The translations under genes were made by a program, and so were the position numbers. Source: Undibacterium sp049340185 (GTDB lineage Bacteria; Pseudomonadota; Gammaproteobacteria; Burkholderiales; Burkholderiaceae_D). Taken from it: a stretch of DNA of 64,000 bases. The stretch lies in contig NZ_JBMPPC010000008.1 of the NCBI RefSeq assembly GCF_049340185.1, forward strand, positions 1-64,000. The letters run 5' to 3'. Below are positions 17,049 to 25,521 of this stretch, piece by piece; the stretch's first letter is position 1, and every line of letters starts with the position of its first letter. The notes below the pieces were generated by a model that saw only the letters and a program-made list of their open reading frames with translations, did no database searches and was not told where the DNA came from.

Positions 17049-17882
17049 ATGACACCGATATCACGCTACCTCAGTTGTTGCGATCGCGAGCTGCACTTGA
17101 TGGAATGGGGTTCAGCGGACAAACCTGCCGTGATCTTATGGCATGGACTGGCAAGAACCAGCCGCGATTTTGATGATCTGGCCATGGTACTCGCCGAAGA
17201 ATATTACGTCATCGCTCCGGATACGATCGGCCGTGGCTTATCCCAATGGAGCCCTCTGCCGGCACAGGAATATTGCCTCGATTTTTACGCTCGGCTAGCA
17301 AACGACTTAGCAGACCAACTCAACATCCAGACCATGCGCTGGGTCGGTACCTCGATGGGAGGGGCGATCGGTACAGTCGCTGCAGCTGATTTATTAAAAA
17401 ATCGTATTACTCATCTGGTATTGAATGACAATGGCCCACAATTGGCCGACCCGGCCATCCAGCGTATCCGCAGCTATGCGGGCTCCCCTGTAAGCTTTTC
17501 AAGCGTTACTGAATTTGAACACTATTTGCGCCAGATTTATGTACCCTATGGTTGGCTAAGCGATGTGCAATGGCGACGCATGGCAGAGAGCTCGGTGCGC
17601 CGTTTGCCTGACGGGCGAATTACGTCGCACTACGATCCGCAGATGGTCATGCAATTTACTGAACACGATAACGATTATTTGCGCTGGGACGAATACGACA
17701 GCCTCAGTTGTAAAACTCTGGTGCTGCGCGGTGAGCATTCCGATTTATTGCTAGAAGAGGTCGCACAAGCCATGACGAAGCGTGGTCCTAAGGCACAATT
17801 AATTACGGTGGCAGGCTGCGGCCATGCACCGGCTTTGAATGTCACTGAGCAGATCGAGATTGTCCGAAATTTTCTGAAATAA
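17049..17882 (+). CDS. Alpha/beta-fold hydrolase
   Basis: Cytoplasmic alpha/beta hydrolase (277 aa) with no signal peptide. The nucleophile elbow is GTSMGG (about residues 99-104), the oxyanion region is LWHGLARTSRDFDDLA, the acid is probably in LRGEHSDLLLEE, and the catalytic His is in GCGHAPALN near the C-terminus. Substrate unknown; esterase, C-C hydrolase or lactonase activity are all possible. It lies 85 bp after the ABC operon on the same strand. It may act on the imported compound, but the intervening T-tracts make co-transcription doubtful. A perfect ATTTTCTG/CAGAAAAT hairpin overlaps its stop codon. Confidence 0.85.
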   Translation: MTPISRYLSCCDRELHLMEWGSADKPAVILWHGLARTSRDFDDLAMVLAEEYYVIAPDTIGRGLSQWSPLPAQEYCLDFYARLANDLADQLNIQTMRWVGTSMGGAIGTVAAADLLKNRITHLVLNDNGPQLADPAIQRIRSYAGSPVSFSSVTEFEHYLRQIYVPYGWLSDVQWRRMAESSVRRLPDGRITSHYDPQMVMQFTEHDNDYLRWDEYDSLSCKTLVLRGEHSDLLLEEVAQAMTKRGPKAQLITVAGCGHAPALNVTEQIEIVRNFLK

Positions 17883-17890
17883 CAGAAAAT
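17869..17890. terminator. Hairpin at the hydrolase/nhaR convergent junction
   Basis: ATTTTCTG (17869-17876) and CAGAAAAT (17883-17890) pair perfectly around a 6-base loop aaataa. The stem is AT-rich and there is no long T-run, so it is probably a weak terminator for the convergent pair. Confidence 0.35.
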
Positions 17891-17909
17891 AATCCAATCA
17901 AAAAAATGC

Positions 17910-18851
17910 TCATCCCTCAGAGTTGTGGGGCGACGATCTGTTGCTAGCCACATTACCAAATAAATCCTGCTGTGCGGCACGGCTAATTGCCAGCACAGCG
18001 GGATGCGTCAGCTTTCTCTGAACCGAGATCGCATAAAACTGTTCTTCAATATCATCCGTCTGTCCAACTTGGATCAGGTCATACTGACGCATCACCATAT
18101 CGGCAATCGCTGAAGGCGCAGCAAAAAATCCCGCTCCAGCCTGACCAAAAGCACTCATCAAGGCGCTATCGTCAAACTCACCCGCAATTCTCGGATGCAA
18201 TTGCTGCGCGTCCAGCCAATGTAAGAGCTTGGAGCGTAAGGCAGCGTCCTCACCAGGCAAGAGCAGAGGTGCCGCCTCCAGACAAGCAGGAAAAGCGGCT
18301 GGATATTGCTGCCGTAAGGCGGCCGTGGCAAAAAAACTGATGCCGCACTGACCGAGCAAATGATTAAAACCGCGCACGTTCACTGTGGGCGGCATTGGAC
18401 TATCAGACATGACAACGTCAATCTTGTGCATAGCCAGGTCTGCAAGCAATGATTCAAGCTTTCCTTCGCGGCAATTGATGCGCAAGGTTTGCGGCAGCTT
18501 AAGCGCCGGTTCTAACAAGCGATAAGCCAGGGCTTTGGGTAAGGCATCTGAGACGCCAACCCGCAATTGCACCGTACGCTCGGTTGGCCGATGGTGCAAA
18601 ACTTCTTCAAGCTCCTGTCCCAGCGAAAAAATTTCTTCGGCATAACCCAGAACCAGACGACCGGCTTCGGTCAGCTCCAGATTGCGACCATGTTTTTTAA
18701 ACAGCTGTTCTCCCTGAACTTCTTCAAACAAACTAATCTGGCCGCTGATTGTTTGCGGCGTCAGATGTAACTGCTCGCTGGCCCGCGCAATGCTGCCGGC
18801 TTTGGCGACAGTCCAGAAATAATGGAGATGTTTGTAATTAAGATTACTCAT
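17910..18851 (-). CDS. nhaR: LysR-family regulator, NhaR-like
   Basis: Transcription regulator (313 aa) with a LysR-type winged helix-turn-helix at residues 5-65 (LHYFWTVAKAGSIARASEQL, then LTPQTISGQI) and a substrate-binding-like effector domain. The N-terminus MSNLNYKHLHYFWTVAKAGS and the overall length match NhaR, the sodium-responsive activator of nhaA in enterobacteria. No antiporter gene is adjacent here, so the regulon may differ. It is divergent from the Bax-inhibitor-like gene. Three TCGAATA half-sites lie in the shared 196-bp region and are candidates for autoregulation. Confidence 0.82.
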   Translation of the reverse strand: MSNLNYKHLHYFWTVAKAGSIARASEQLHLTPQTISGQISLFEEVQGEQLFKKHGRNLELTEAGRLVLGYAEEIFSLGQELEEVLHHRPTERTVQLRVGVSDALPKALAYRLLEPALKLPQTLRINCREGKLESLLADLAMHKIDVVMSDSPMPPTVNVRGFNHLLGQCGISFFATAALRQQYPAAFPACLEAAPLLLPGEDAALRSKLLHWLDAQQLHPRIAGEFDDSALMSAFGQAGAGFFAAPSAIADMVMRQYDLIQVGQTDDIEEQFYAISVQRKLTHPAVLAISRAAQQDLFGNVASNRSSPHNSEG

Positions 18852-18909
18852 CAGAAAGGAAGTAGCTGGTAGCTATTTAGGGTAAAAATTTACCAAGACA
18901 GCAAACACA

Positions 18910-18944
18910 TCGAATAAATCGAATAATTTATCAATTATATTCGA
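18910..18944. promoter_or_regulatory. Candidate operator between nhaR-like gene and BI-1 gene
   Basis: TCGAATA occurs at 18910-18916 and 18919-18925, and its reverse complement TATTCGA at 18938-18944. The direct copies are 9 bp apart and the inverted pair has 12 bp between half-sites, compatible with a LysR-type dimer site. Binding is inferred, not shown. Confidence 0.35.
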
Positions 18945-19047
18945 CTTTTATTGTAGATTAACGCGAACTACACTGTTGCTACCTTCTGTTGGGAAGGTGA
19001 AGGTCTGATCGCTCTCTTTCAGATCATCAACATTTCAGGAGAAAAGC

Positions 19048-19734
19048 ATGAAAATTCTAGATCGTTCCGCCTTGCGCAATGCGCAGACTGTCGATTACAT
19101 CGACTCCAGCGCCGGTGCTGGCAATAAAGTATTGCGCAATACCTATATGTTATTGTCGATGACGCTGTTATTCAGCGCCCTGACCGCGGCGGCAAGTGTT
19201 GCCTTTGCGCTGCCGGGCCCAGGCATCATCATCACACTGGTCGGTTATTTTGGCTTGCTGTTTCTGACAACAAAATTCCGCAACAGCGGTCTCGGTCTGT
19301 TGTTCGTGTTTGCGCTGACTGGTTTCATGGGACTGACCATCGGGCCAGTCATCAGCCGCTATCTAGGTATGCCAGGCGGTAGCGCAATCGTCATGGGGGC
19401 AATGGGCTTGACTGGTTTGATCTTCCTGGGCTTGTCGGCGTATGTCTTGGTTAGCAAACGGGATTTCAGCTTTATGGGCGGCTTCCTGATGATCGGTATG
19501 CTAGTCGCTTTTGTCGCTAGTCTGGGTGCGATTTTCTTTCAGATCCCGGCACTCTCACTGACGATTTCGGCGGTAATGGTGTTGCTGATGTCCGGTATGA
19601 TTTTGTTTGAAACCAGCAATATCATCCGTGGCGGAGAAACTAACTACATCATGGCAACCGTGAGTCTGTACATCACTATCTTTAACTTGTTCATGAGCCT
19701 GTTGCAATTACTAGGCTTCATCAACGAAGAATAA
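19048..19734 (+). CDS. Bax inhibitor-1 / YccA family membrane protein
   Basis: Multi-pass inner-membrane protein (228 aa) of the BI-1 (TMBIM/YccA/YbhL) family with seven predicted hydrophobic helices. The family includes bacterial pH-sensitive calcium-leak proteins (BsYetJ) and YccA, a modulator of FtsH. The conserved TSP-type segment appears as LTGFMGLTIGPVISRYLG. A good AGGAG site precedes the ATG (19039). The 5' leader carries a small hairpin, ACCTTC/GAAGGT at 18981-18998. A perfect 12-bp hairpin lies just downstream. The physiological role here is unknown. Confidence 0.9.
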   Translation: MKILDRSALRNAQTVDYIDSSAGAGNKVLRNTYMLLSMTLLFSALTAAASVAFALPGPGIIITLVGYFGLLFLTTKFRNSGLGLLFVFALTGFMGLTIGPVISRYLGMPGGSAIVMGAMGLTGLIFLGLSAYVLVSKRDFSFMGGFLMIGMLVAFVASLGAIFFQIPALSLTISAVMVLLMSGMILFETSNIIRGGETNYIMATVSLYITIFNLFMSLLQLLGFINEE

Positions 19735-19757
19735 ATCTAGCTAATTCATCAGTCGCC

Positions 19758-19793
19758 CAATTCCGCACCACTGCAGCATCCGGTGCGGAATTG
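19758..19793 (+). terminator. Hairpin after BI-1 family gene
   Basis: CAATTCCGCACC (19758-19769) and GGTGCGGAATTG (19782-19793) are perfect 12-bp reverse complements around a 12-base loop. No T-run follows, but position and strength suggest a transcription-end hairpin. Confidence 0.6.
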
Positions 19794-19942
19794 CCATTGA
19801 TTAGCAAAACAAGTCAAAGCGACACAACCACATAAATTTTCTTGCCGATAGAAGAACGCCCAAAGCAATCCAGCAATCTGATTACTGTAGACAGCTCTTT
19901 CGAATTTGATCTCAGGTTTTTATAAAAATAATAGGATTTACT

Positions 19943-20896
19943 ATGTTACACAGCGTTGCCCAGCCCTGGATGTGGGGCGTATTTATTGCGTTTGTCCTTG
20001 GCATGCTTGCACTCGACGTGTTCGCCCTGGGCGGTTCACGCTCACATAAAGTCAGCATCAAAGAAGCCGCAATCTGGTCCTTGGTCTGGGTCAGTCTGGC
20101 CTTGCTGTTTGACTTGGGCCTCTGGATGTATCTGAGTGACACCGTAGGCCGCACCATCGCCGATGCCAAAGCGATGGAATTCCTGGCAGGCTATGTGATC
20201 GAAAAATCGCTGTCGGTCGACAATGTATTTGTCTTTTTAATGATCTTCGGTCACTTCTCGGTACCGTTGCAGTACCAGCGTAAAGTCTTGCTCTACGGCG
20301 TGCTCGGCGCCATCATCTTGCGTATTGCGATGATATTGGCAGGCACCTGGGTAGTGACGCAATTTGCCTGGGTTTTATACCTGTTCGGAATTTTTCTGCT
20401 GATCACTGGCTTTCGTATGTTGGTTGCTGTCGACAAGGAACCCAATCTCGATGCGAATCCGATATTACGCTTTGCAAAAAAATGGCTGCCCTTTAGCAAA
20501 GAATTACACGGTGAAAAATTTAGCTTCATTGAACAAGGCAAACGCGTCTACACGCCACTGTTATTGGTATTAATCCTGATCGAAATTTCCGACGTCATCT
20601 TTGCAGTGGATTCGATTCCGGCGATTTTTGCAGTGACAACCGATCCGTTTATTGTATTTACCTCCAACATCTTTGCCATCATGGGCTTGCGCGCGCTGTA
20701 CTTCCTGTTGGCTGACATGGCAAACCGGTTTCATTTACTCAAATTCGGCCTCGCCTTTGTCCTGATGTTCGTCGGCATCAAGATGCTCATCGTCAAATGG
20801 ATGCATATCCCGACCGCCATTTCACTGACCGTCATTGCCAGCATTCTAATTAGCTCCATCGTTGCCAGCCTGATTGCAACACGTAAAAAGAAATAA
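19943..20896 (+). CDS. TerC/Alx family membrane protein
   Basis: Integral membrane protein (317 aa) of the TerC family with about nine helices. The family is linked to tellurite resistance and, for Alx/MeeF-type members, to manganese export and metal loading of secreted enzymes. Key acidic positions are present: EKSLSVDNVFVFLMIF near residue 90 and EISDVIFAVDSIPAIFAVT near residue 215, both with the conserved Asp in the membrane. The length and N-terminus (WMWGVFIAFVLGMLALDVFALG) match the Alx subgroup. I looked for a yybP-ykoY manganese riboswitch in the 200-bp leader and did not see its conserved core. A strong terminator follows. Confidence 0.92.
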   Translation: MLHSVAQPWMWGVFIAFVLGMLALDVFALGGSRSHKVSIKEAAIWSLVWVSLALLFDLGLWMYLSDTVGRTIADAKAMEFLAGYVIEKSLSVDNVFVFLMIFGHFSVPLQYQRKVLLYGVLGAIILRIAMILAGTWVVTQFAWVLYLFGIFLLITGFRMLVAVDKEPNLDANPILRFAKKWLPFSKELHGEKFSFIEQGKRVYTPLLLVLILIEISDVIFAVDSIPAIFAVTTDPFIVFTSNIFAIMGLRALYFLLADMANRFHLLKFGLAFVLMFVGIKMLIVKWMHIPTAISLTVIASILISSIVASLIATRKKK

Positions 20897-20919
20897 GTTT
20901 TACCCGGCAGTTCCCTTTT

Positions 20920-20955
20920 GGGCATGTTATCGATGTTGATGACATGCCCTTTTTT
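20920..20955 (+). terminator. Rho-independent terminator after TerC-family gene
   Basis: GGGCATGT (20920-20927) and ACATGCCC (20942-20949) form the stem, followed at once by six T (20950-20955). Confidence 0.85.
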
Positions 20956-21096
20956 ATTGGTTTTTCGATATTTATTTAATATGATGAAACCGAGCCGTAG
21001 CGGTGAATATCTCTACAAAAATTATCCGCCGGACATGATCATCGCCTCAGACCGGATGACGTTAGCTACCCGGCGCGGCGGAAACGGGTGGCTAAC

Positions 21097-21105
21097 TGGT
21101 ATAAT
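21097..21105 (+). promoter_or_regulatory. Extended -10 promoter of metH
   Basis: TGGTATAAT gives a perfect TATAAT (21100-21105) with the TGn extension. No good -35 is present at 17 bp, which is normal for extended -10 promoters. The expected transcription start is about 21111-21114, directly ahead of the riboswitch-like element. Confidence 0.65.
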
Positions 21106-21115
21106 CCACGCTCAA

Positions 21116-21168
21116 CAGCGCCGATTTGAGATTCAGATTGCGGGCGCGTAATAAGTGCTGCTAAAAGG
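21116..21168 (+). ncRNA. SAM-II-class riboswitch aptamer (candidate) in the metH leader
   Basis: The element has the SAM-II layout. P1 is GCGCC (21118-21122) with GGCGC (21143-21147), enclosing a loop that starts GATTTG and ends with TTGC. A GTAATAAG joining segment follows, then the conserved GCTAAAAGG (21160-21168), which in SAM-II forms the pseudoknot side of the ligand pocket. Order, spacing and these invariant-looking bases match what I know of SAM-II. The identity was recognised by eye and not by a covariance search. It sits between a promoter and a terminator, directly upstream of a methionine-synthase gene, as expected for SAM feedback. Confidence 0.72.
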
Positions 21169-21172
21169 ACGT

Positions 21173-21211
21173 CGCCCGATCCGCCAGCATGCATGAGCCG
21201 ATCGGGTTTTT
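21173..21211 (+). terminator. metH: Riboswitch-controlled terminator/antiterminator before metH
   Basis: Terminator: CCCGATC (21175-21181) pairs with GATCGGG (21200-21206), followed by TTTTT (21207-21211). Antiterminator: CGCCCG (21173-21178), which shares bases with the terminator's 5' arm, can instead pair with CGGGCG (21141-21146), which contains most of the 3' arm of P1. The two folds exclude each other, so SAM binding, by holding P1, would favour termination. Confidence 0.75.
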
Positions 21212-21231
21212 CGTTTTTGCGAGTAATCATC

Positions 21232-24200
21232 ATGACCAAGACCCCTGCCGTTTCCGCCACCGAAACCCGTCTCCGCGAGCTGTTGCAAGAACGCATCCTG
21301 ATTCTCGATGGCGCGATGGGCACCATGATCCAGCGCTATAAGCTGACTGAAGAAGATTATCGCGGTGAGCGCTTCAAAGACTTCACAGGTCCAGAGGGTG
21401 TGCGTGAACTTTTCGTCAAAGGTAATAACGAATTACTGTCCCTGACGCAACCGCATGTGATTCAAGAAATCCACGAGCAATATCTGGCCGCTGGTGCCGA
21501 TCTGATCGAAACAAACACCTTCGGTGCTACCACTGTTGCGCAGGATGATTACCACATGGCGCATCTGGCGTATGAGATGAATGTCGCCTCCGCCAGAATT
21601 GCCCGTGCTGCTTGTGATAAATACTCAAGCGCTGATAAACCGCGTTATGTCGCAGGCGCACTCGGCCCTACGCCAAAGACAGCATCGATTTCCCCTGACG
21701 TAAATGATCCTGCTGCACGTAATGTGACTTTTGACCAGCTGGTCGCCGCTTATCACGAGCAAGTACGCGGTCTGGTCGAAGGCGGTGCTGACGTCCTGCT
21801 AGTTGAAACGATTTTTGATACGCTCAATTGCAAAGCTGCGCTGTTCGCGATTGATCAGTATTTTGAAGAAACCCAGACCCGCTTACCGATCATGATTTCC
21901 GGTACGGTGACGGACGCGTCCGGACGTATCCTGTCCGGTCAGACGGTACCGGCTTTCTGGAACTCTGTTCGTCATGCCAAGCCACTGACCATCGGCCTCA
22001 ACTGTGCTCTCGGTGCTGCGTTAATGCGTCCGTATGCGGAAGAACTATCCAAGATTGCGGATACCTTCGTCTGTATTTATCCGAATGCCGGTTTGCCGAA
22101 TCCGATGAGCGATACCGGCTTTGATGAATTACCGGCAGATACTTCGGCACTCCTCAAAGAATTTGCCGAAGCGGGTTTTATCAATATTGCCGGAGGCTGT
22201 TGCGGTACTACGCCACCGCACATCAAGGCGATTGCGGACATCCTGCAAACCCAGACACCACGCGCGATTCCAGCAATAGCACCGGCCATGCGCTTGTCTG
22301 GACTGGAACCATTTACGATTGACGACGAGTCCTTATTCGTGAACGTCGGTGAGCGTACCAACGTCACCGGTTCCAAAGCCTTTGCCCGCCTGATCCTGAA
22401 TGAGCAATACGACGAAGCTCTAGCAGTAGCGCGTCAACAGGTCGAAAACGGTGCCCAGGTCATCGACATCAACATGGATGAAGCGATGCTGGATTCACTG
22501 GCCGCAATGACGCGCTTCCTGAATCTGATCGCGTCTGAACCTGATATTGCCCGCGTGCCCATCATGATTGACTCCTCCAAATGGAGTGTCATCGAAGCTG
22601 GCCTGAAATGCGTGCAAGGCAAGGCCATCGTCAACTCGATTTCGATGAAAGAAGGCGAAGAACAGTTCCTGCATCATGCAAGACTGTGTAAACGTTATGG
22701 CGCTGCCGTGATTGTCATGGCCTTCGACGAAAAGGGTCAGGCCGATACGTACGAACGTAAAATCGAAATCTGCAAACGTGCCTATGATTTATTAGTGAAC
22801 GAATGCGCGTTCGATCCTTATGACATCATCTTCGACCCGAATATTTTCGCGGTCGCCACTGGTATCGAAGAACACAATAATTACGCGGTCGACTTTATTG
22901 AAGCGACACGCTGGATCCATCAAAACTTGCCTGGCGCAAAAATCAGCGGCGGCGTATCGAACGTGAGCTTCTCCTTCCGCGGCAATGATCCTGCACGTGA
23001 AGCGATTCATACGGTATTTCTTTACCATGCGATTCAGGCTGGTATGACCATGGGTATCGTCAACGCTGGTATGGTCGGCGTGTACAGCGAACTCAATGCT
23101 GAATTGCGTGAACGTGTCGAAGACGTTGTTCTCAATCGTCGAGAAGACGCGACCGAGCGCATGATCGAATTCGCAGCGACACTCAAAGCCGGTGGCAAGC
23201 GCGAAGAAGCGACGCTGGAATGGCGCAATGAATCGGTAGAAAAACGCCTTTCGCATGCGATGGTGCACGGCATCACCAACTGGATTGTCGAAGATACCGA
23301 AGAAGCACGCCTGAATGTGTTGAACAGCGGCGGTCGCCCTATCCATGTGATCGAAGGCCCGCTGATGGCAGGGATGAATATCGTCGGTGACTTGTTTGGT
23401 CAGGGTAAAATGTTTTTACCGCAGGTCGTCAAATCCGCCCGCGTCATGAAGCAAGCCGTTGCGCATCTGGTGCCCTATATCGAAGAAGAAAAACGTCTCA
23501 GCGGTGACAACAAACCCAAAGGTAAAATCGTCATCGCCACCGTCAAAGGCGACGTACATGACATTGGCAAAAACATCGTCACCGTAGTTTTGCAATGTAA
23601 TAATTTCGAAGTCGTCAACATGGGCGTGATGGTGCCCTGCTCTGAAATTTTAGCCAAAGCTAAAGCCGAGAATGCCGACATCATCGGCCTCTCTGGCTTG
23701 ATTACACCGTCGCTCGAAGAGATGGCCTATGTCGCCAAAGAGATGCAGCGCGATCCGCATTTCCGCATGCTAAAAATCCCGCTCCTGATTGGTGGCGCAA
23801 CCACCAGCCGCGCGCATACCGCCGTCAAGATCGCACCGAATTACGAAGGGCCAGTCGTCTATGTTGCCGACGCCTCACGCTCGGTATCGGTCGCCCAATC
23901 ACTGCTGACACCAGAAAGTCGCGAACAATACATCGACGAACTTGCGACCGACTACGACCGCATCCGTACCCAGCACGCCAATAAAAAAGCCGTGCCTATG
24001 GTCACACTGGCTCAAGCACGCGCTAACAAAATGCGTGTCGACTTCAGCGGAAAAAATACGCCAGTCAAACCCAAGTTCATCGGCCGTCGCCTTTTTAAAA
24101 ACGTCGATCTGGCAACCATCGCCCACTACATCGACTGGGGCCCGTTCTTCCAGACCTGGGATCTGGCTGGACCTTTTCCCGCGATTTTGACTGATGAAGT

Positions 24201-24981
24201 TGTAGGCGAAGCAGCGAGCAAAGTATTTGAAGAAGGTCAGGCGATGCTGAAAAAAATCATCGAAGGCCGCTGGCTGACCGCGAACGGCGTGGTGTCTCTG
24301 TTACCAGCGAATACCGTCAATGATGACGACATCGAAATCTACACTGACGATACCCGCAGTGAAGTCGCACTCACCTACTACGGCACACGTCAGCAAACCG
24401 AGAAACCTGTCATCGACGGCGTGCAAAGACCAAACCAATGTCTGAGCGACTTCATCGCACCGAAAGACAGCGGCATCGCCGATTACATAGGCATGTTCGC
24501 CGTCACCGCAGGCCTGGGAATAGAGAAGTACGAAAAACGCTTCGAAGATGCGCACGATGACTACAGCAGCATCATGCTCAAATCCCTCGCCGACCGGCTC
24601 GCAGAAGCCTTCGCCGAATACCTGCATGAACGTATCCGCAAAGATCTTTGGGGCTACGCCGCAGACGAAGCACTCAGCAACGAAGACCTGATTAAAGAAT
24701 CCTACAAAGGCATACGCCCGGCACCAGGCTATCCGGCCTGCCCGGAACACACGGTAAAAACCGAGATGTTCAGACAAATGCAATGCGAAGAAATCGATAT
24801 GTTCATCACCGAATCATGGGCCATGATACCGGGCGCAGCAGTGTCAGGTTTCTATTTTGCGCATCCTGAATCCAAGTATTTTAGCGTTGGTAAGATTGCC
24901 GATGATCAGGTGGTGGATATGGCTGTGCGGCGAGGGGTGGCGAAGGAAGAAGTTGAGCGGTGGTTGGCGCCTAATTTGTGA
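21232..24981 (+). CDS. metH: Cobalamin-dependent methionine synthase
   Basis: Transfers a methyl group from 5-methyltetrahydrofolate through cobalamin to homocysteine (1249 aa). The four modules are in normal order. The homocysteine domain (1-~340) has the zinc-binding GGCCGTTP near residue 321. The pterin domain runs from ~345 to 640. The B12 domain (~650-890) has the cobalt-ligand motif GDVHDIGKNIV near residue 774. The AdoMet activation domain (~895-1249) has RPAPGYPACPEH. The frame opens at 21193, but that ATG lies inside the terminator stem, so 21232 (MTKTPAVSATETRLRELL) is the start. Expression is probably shut off by high SAM via the leader riboswitch. Confidence 0.97.
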   Translation: MTKTPAVSATETRLRELLQERILILDGAMGTMIQRYKLTEEDYRGERFKDFTGPEGVRELFVKGNNELLSLTQPHVIQEIHEQYLAAGADLIETNTFGATTVAQDDYHMAHLAYEMNVASARIARAACDKYSSADKPRYVAGALGPTPKTASISPDVNDPAARNVTFDQLVAAYHEQVRGLVEGGADVLLVETIFDTLNCKAALFAIDQYFEETQTRLPIMISGTVTDASGRILSGQTVPAFWNSVRHAKPLTIGLNCALGAALMRPYAEELSKIADTFVCIYPNAGLPNPMSDTGFDELPADTSALLKEFAEAGFINIAGGCCGTTPPHIKAIADILQTQTPRAIPAIAPAMRLSGLEPFTIDDESLFVNVGERTNVTGSKAFARLILNEQYDEALAVARQQVENGAQVIDINMDEAMLDSLAAMTRFLNLIASEPDIARVPIMIDSSKWSVIEAGLKCVQGKAIVNSISMKEGEEQFLHHARLCKRYGAAVIVMAFDEKGQADTYERKIEICKRAYDLLVNECAFDPYDIIFDPNIFAVATGIEEHNNYAVDFIEATRWIHQNLPGAKISGGVSNVSFSFRGNDPAREAIHTVFLYHAIQAGMTMGIVNAGMVGVYSELNAELRERVEDVVLNRREDATERMIEFAATLKAGGKREEATLEWRNESVEKRLSHAMVHGITNWIVEDTEEARLNVLNSGGRPIHVIEGPLMAGMNIVGDLFGQGKMFLPQVVKSARVMKQAVAHLVPYIEEEKRLSGDNKPKGKIVIATVKGDVHDIGKNIVTVVLQCNNFEVVNMGVMVPCSEILAKAKAENADIIGLSGLITPSLEEMAYVAKEMQRDPHFRMLKIPLLIGGATTSRAHTAVKIAPNYEGPVVYVADASRSVSVAQSLLTPESREQYIDELATDYDRIRTQHANKKAVPMVTLAQARANKMRVDFSGKNTPVKPKFIGRRLFKNVDLATIAHYIDWGPFFQTWDLAGPFPAILTDEVVGEAASKVFEEGQAMLKKIIEGRWLTANGVVSLLPANTVNDDDIEIYTDDTRSEVALTYYGTRQQTEKPVIDGVQRPNQCLSDFIAPKDSGIADYIGMFAVTAGLGIEKYEKRFEDAHDDYSSIMLKSLADRLAEAFAEYLHERIRKDLWGYAADEALSNEDLIKESYKGIRPAPGYPACPEHTVKTEMFRQMQCEEIDMFITESWAMIPGAAVSGFYFAHPESKYFSVGKIADDQVVDMAVRRGVAKEEVERWLAPNL

Positions 24982-25068
24982 TGAGAAAAAGCAGCGCCGT
25001 GCTCGAATCGTATCGCGGGTTCACCCGTTCCATATGACTAAATTGCTTGTAATCACGCGAGCTGGATA

Positions 25069-25197
25069 AATATCTATGAAGCACTGCACAGAAAAAACAT
25101 TGCTAATGTTTCTGAGTACCTATCAGCTATTAGAGAAAGAGGTCATGTTTCATTGTATCGAGGTCAAGCAAGCGTAGCGTGCGTATTCATAGTTTTG
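25069..25197 (+). pseudogene. Relic of an FRG-domain gene
   Basis: One frame reads ...NIYEALHRKN followed by IANVSEYLSAIRERGHVSLYRG and ends at TAG (25198). The pattern of a Ser-(Glu)-Tyr-Leu helix followed by LYRGQ matches the start of FRG-domain proteins (Phe/Tyr-Arg-Gly motif), often found in defence or mobile contexts. There is no start codon with a ribosome-binding site, and the frame is lost directly after the motif. It is a short decayed fragment at best. Confidence 0.4.
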
Positions 25198-25200
25198 TAG

Positions 25201-25217
25201 GGTGCGCCGTGCGCACC
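25201..25217. repeat. REP-like palindrome
   Basis: GGTGCGC-CGT-GCGCACC is a perfect 7-bp inverted repeat, preceded by GTAG. The motif family GTAGGGTGCGCnnnGCGCACC is widespread in intergenic DNA of proteobacteria. Confidence 0.6.
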
Positions 25218-25238
25218 GATTGCTAGCGCTCAATAAGC

Positions 25239-25331
25239 TCACCATTTTCCTTTGTTCAAAACGGTACGCAGGAGCGGGGGCAATCCAACACTGTTCTGAC
25301 TGTATGCCTTAGGCTTCAGATCATCGGCCAT
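25239..25331 (-). CDS. Candidate 30-aa small protein
   Basis: ATG at 25331-25329 opens a 30-codon frame beginning MADDLKPKAYSQNSV and ending LLRTVLNKGKW. It is preceded by a near-ideal ribosome-binding site GGGAGAGGAA (25347-25338) with a 6-base spacer. The peptide is basic at its end and not hydrophobic. No homologue is recognised. The good translation signal in a region of decayed DNA is the only support; it could be the surviving 5' end of a broken gene. The REP-like palindrome lies 22 bp after its stop. Confidence 0.35.
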   Translation of the reverse strand: MADDLKPKAYSQNSVGLPPLLRTVLNKGKW

Positions 25332-25521
25332 ACTCGGTTCCTCTCCCGTAAGTGGCTGCCGGGCTATCCCCAGCTTGTCAGCACGAAGCACAAACCATGC
25401 AGACTAGAACGTAAGCAAGCTCTCGGACATTATCTCCAACCCTGGCAATTCTAAGCGCTACAATTCAACAATCCTCTCAGCATCCACCCAACAACACATA
25501 AAACCCTATCAGGAGACCTCC

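Noticed and set aside
19794..19942. yybP-ykoY manganese riboswitch ahead of the TerC-family gene
   Set aside because: Such elements are common upstream of alx/terC homologues, but the GGGGAGTA-type conserved core is not present.
21061..21211. SAH riboswitch or cobalamin riboswitch in the metH leader
   Set aside because: The conserved GAGGAGCG...CAGGCTCGG core of the SAH class and the B12 box of cobalamin riboswitches are absent; the SAM-II pattern fits far better.
22792..23346. 184-aa frame antisense to metH
   Set aside because: Shadow of a highly conserved gene; no independent evidence.
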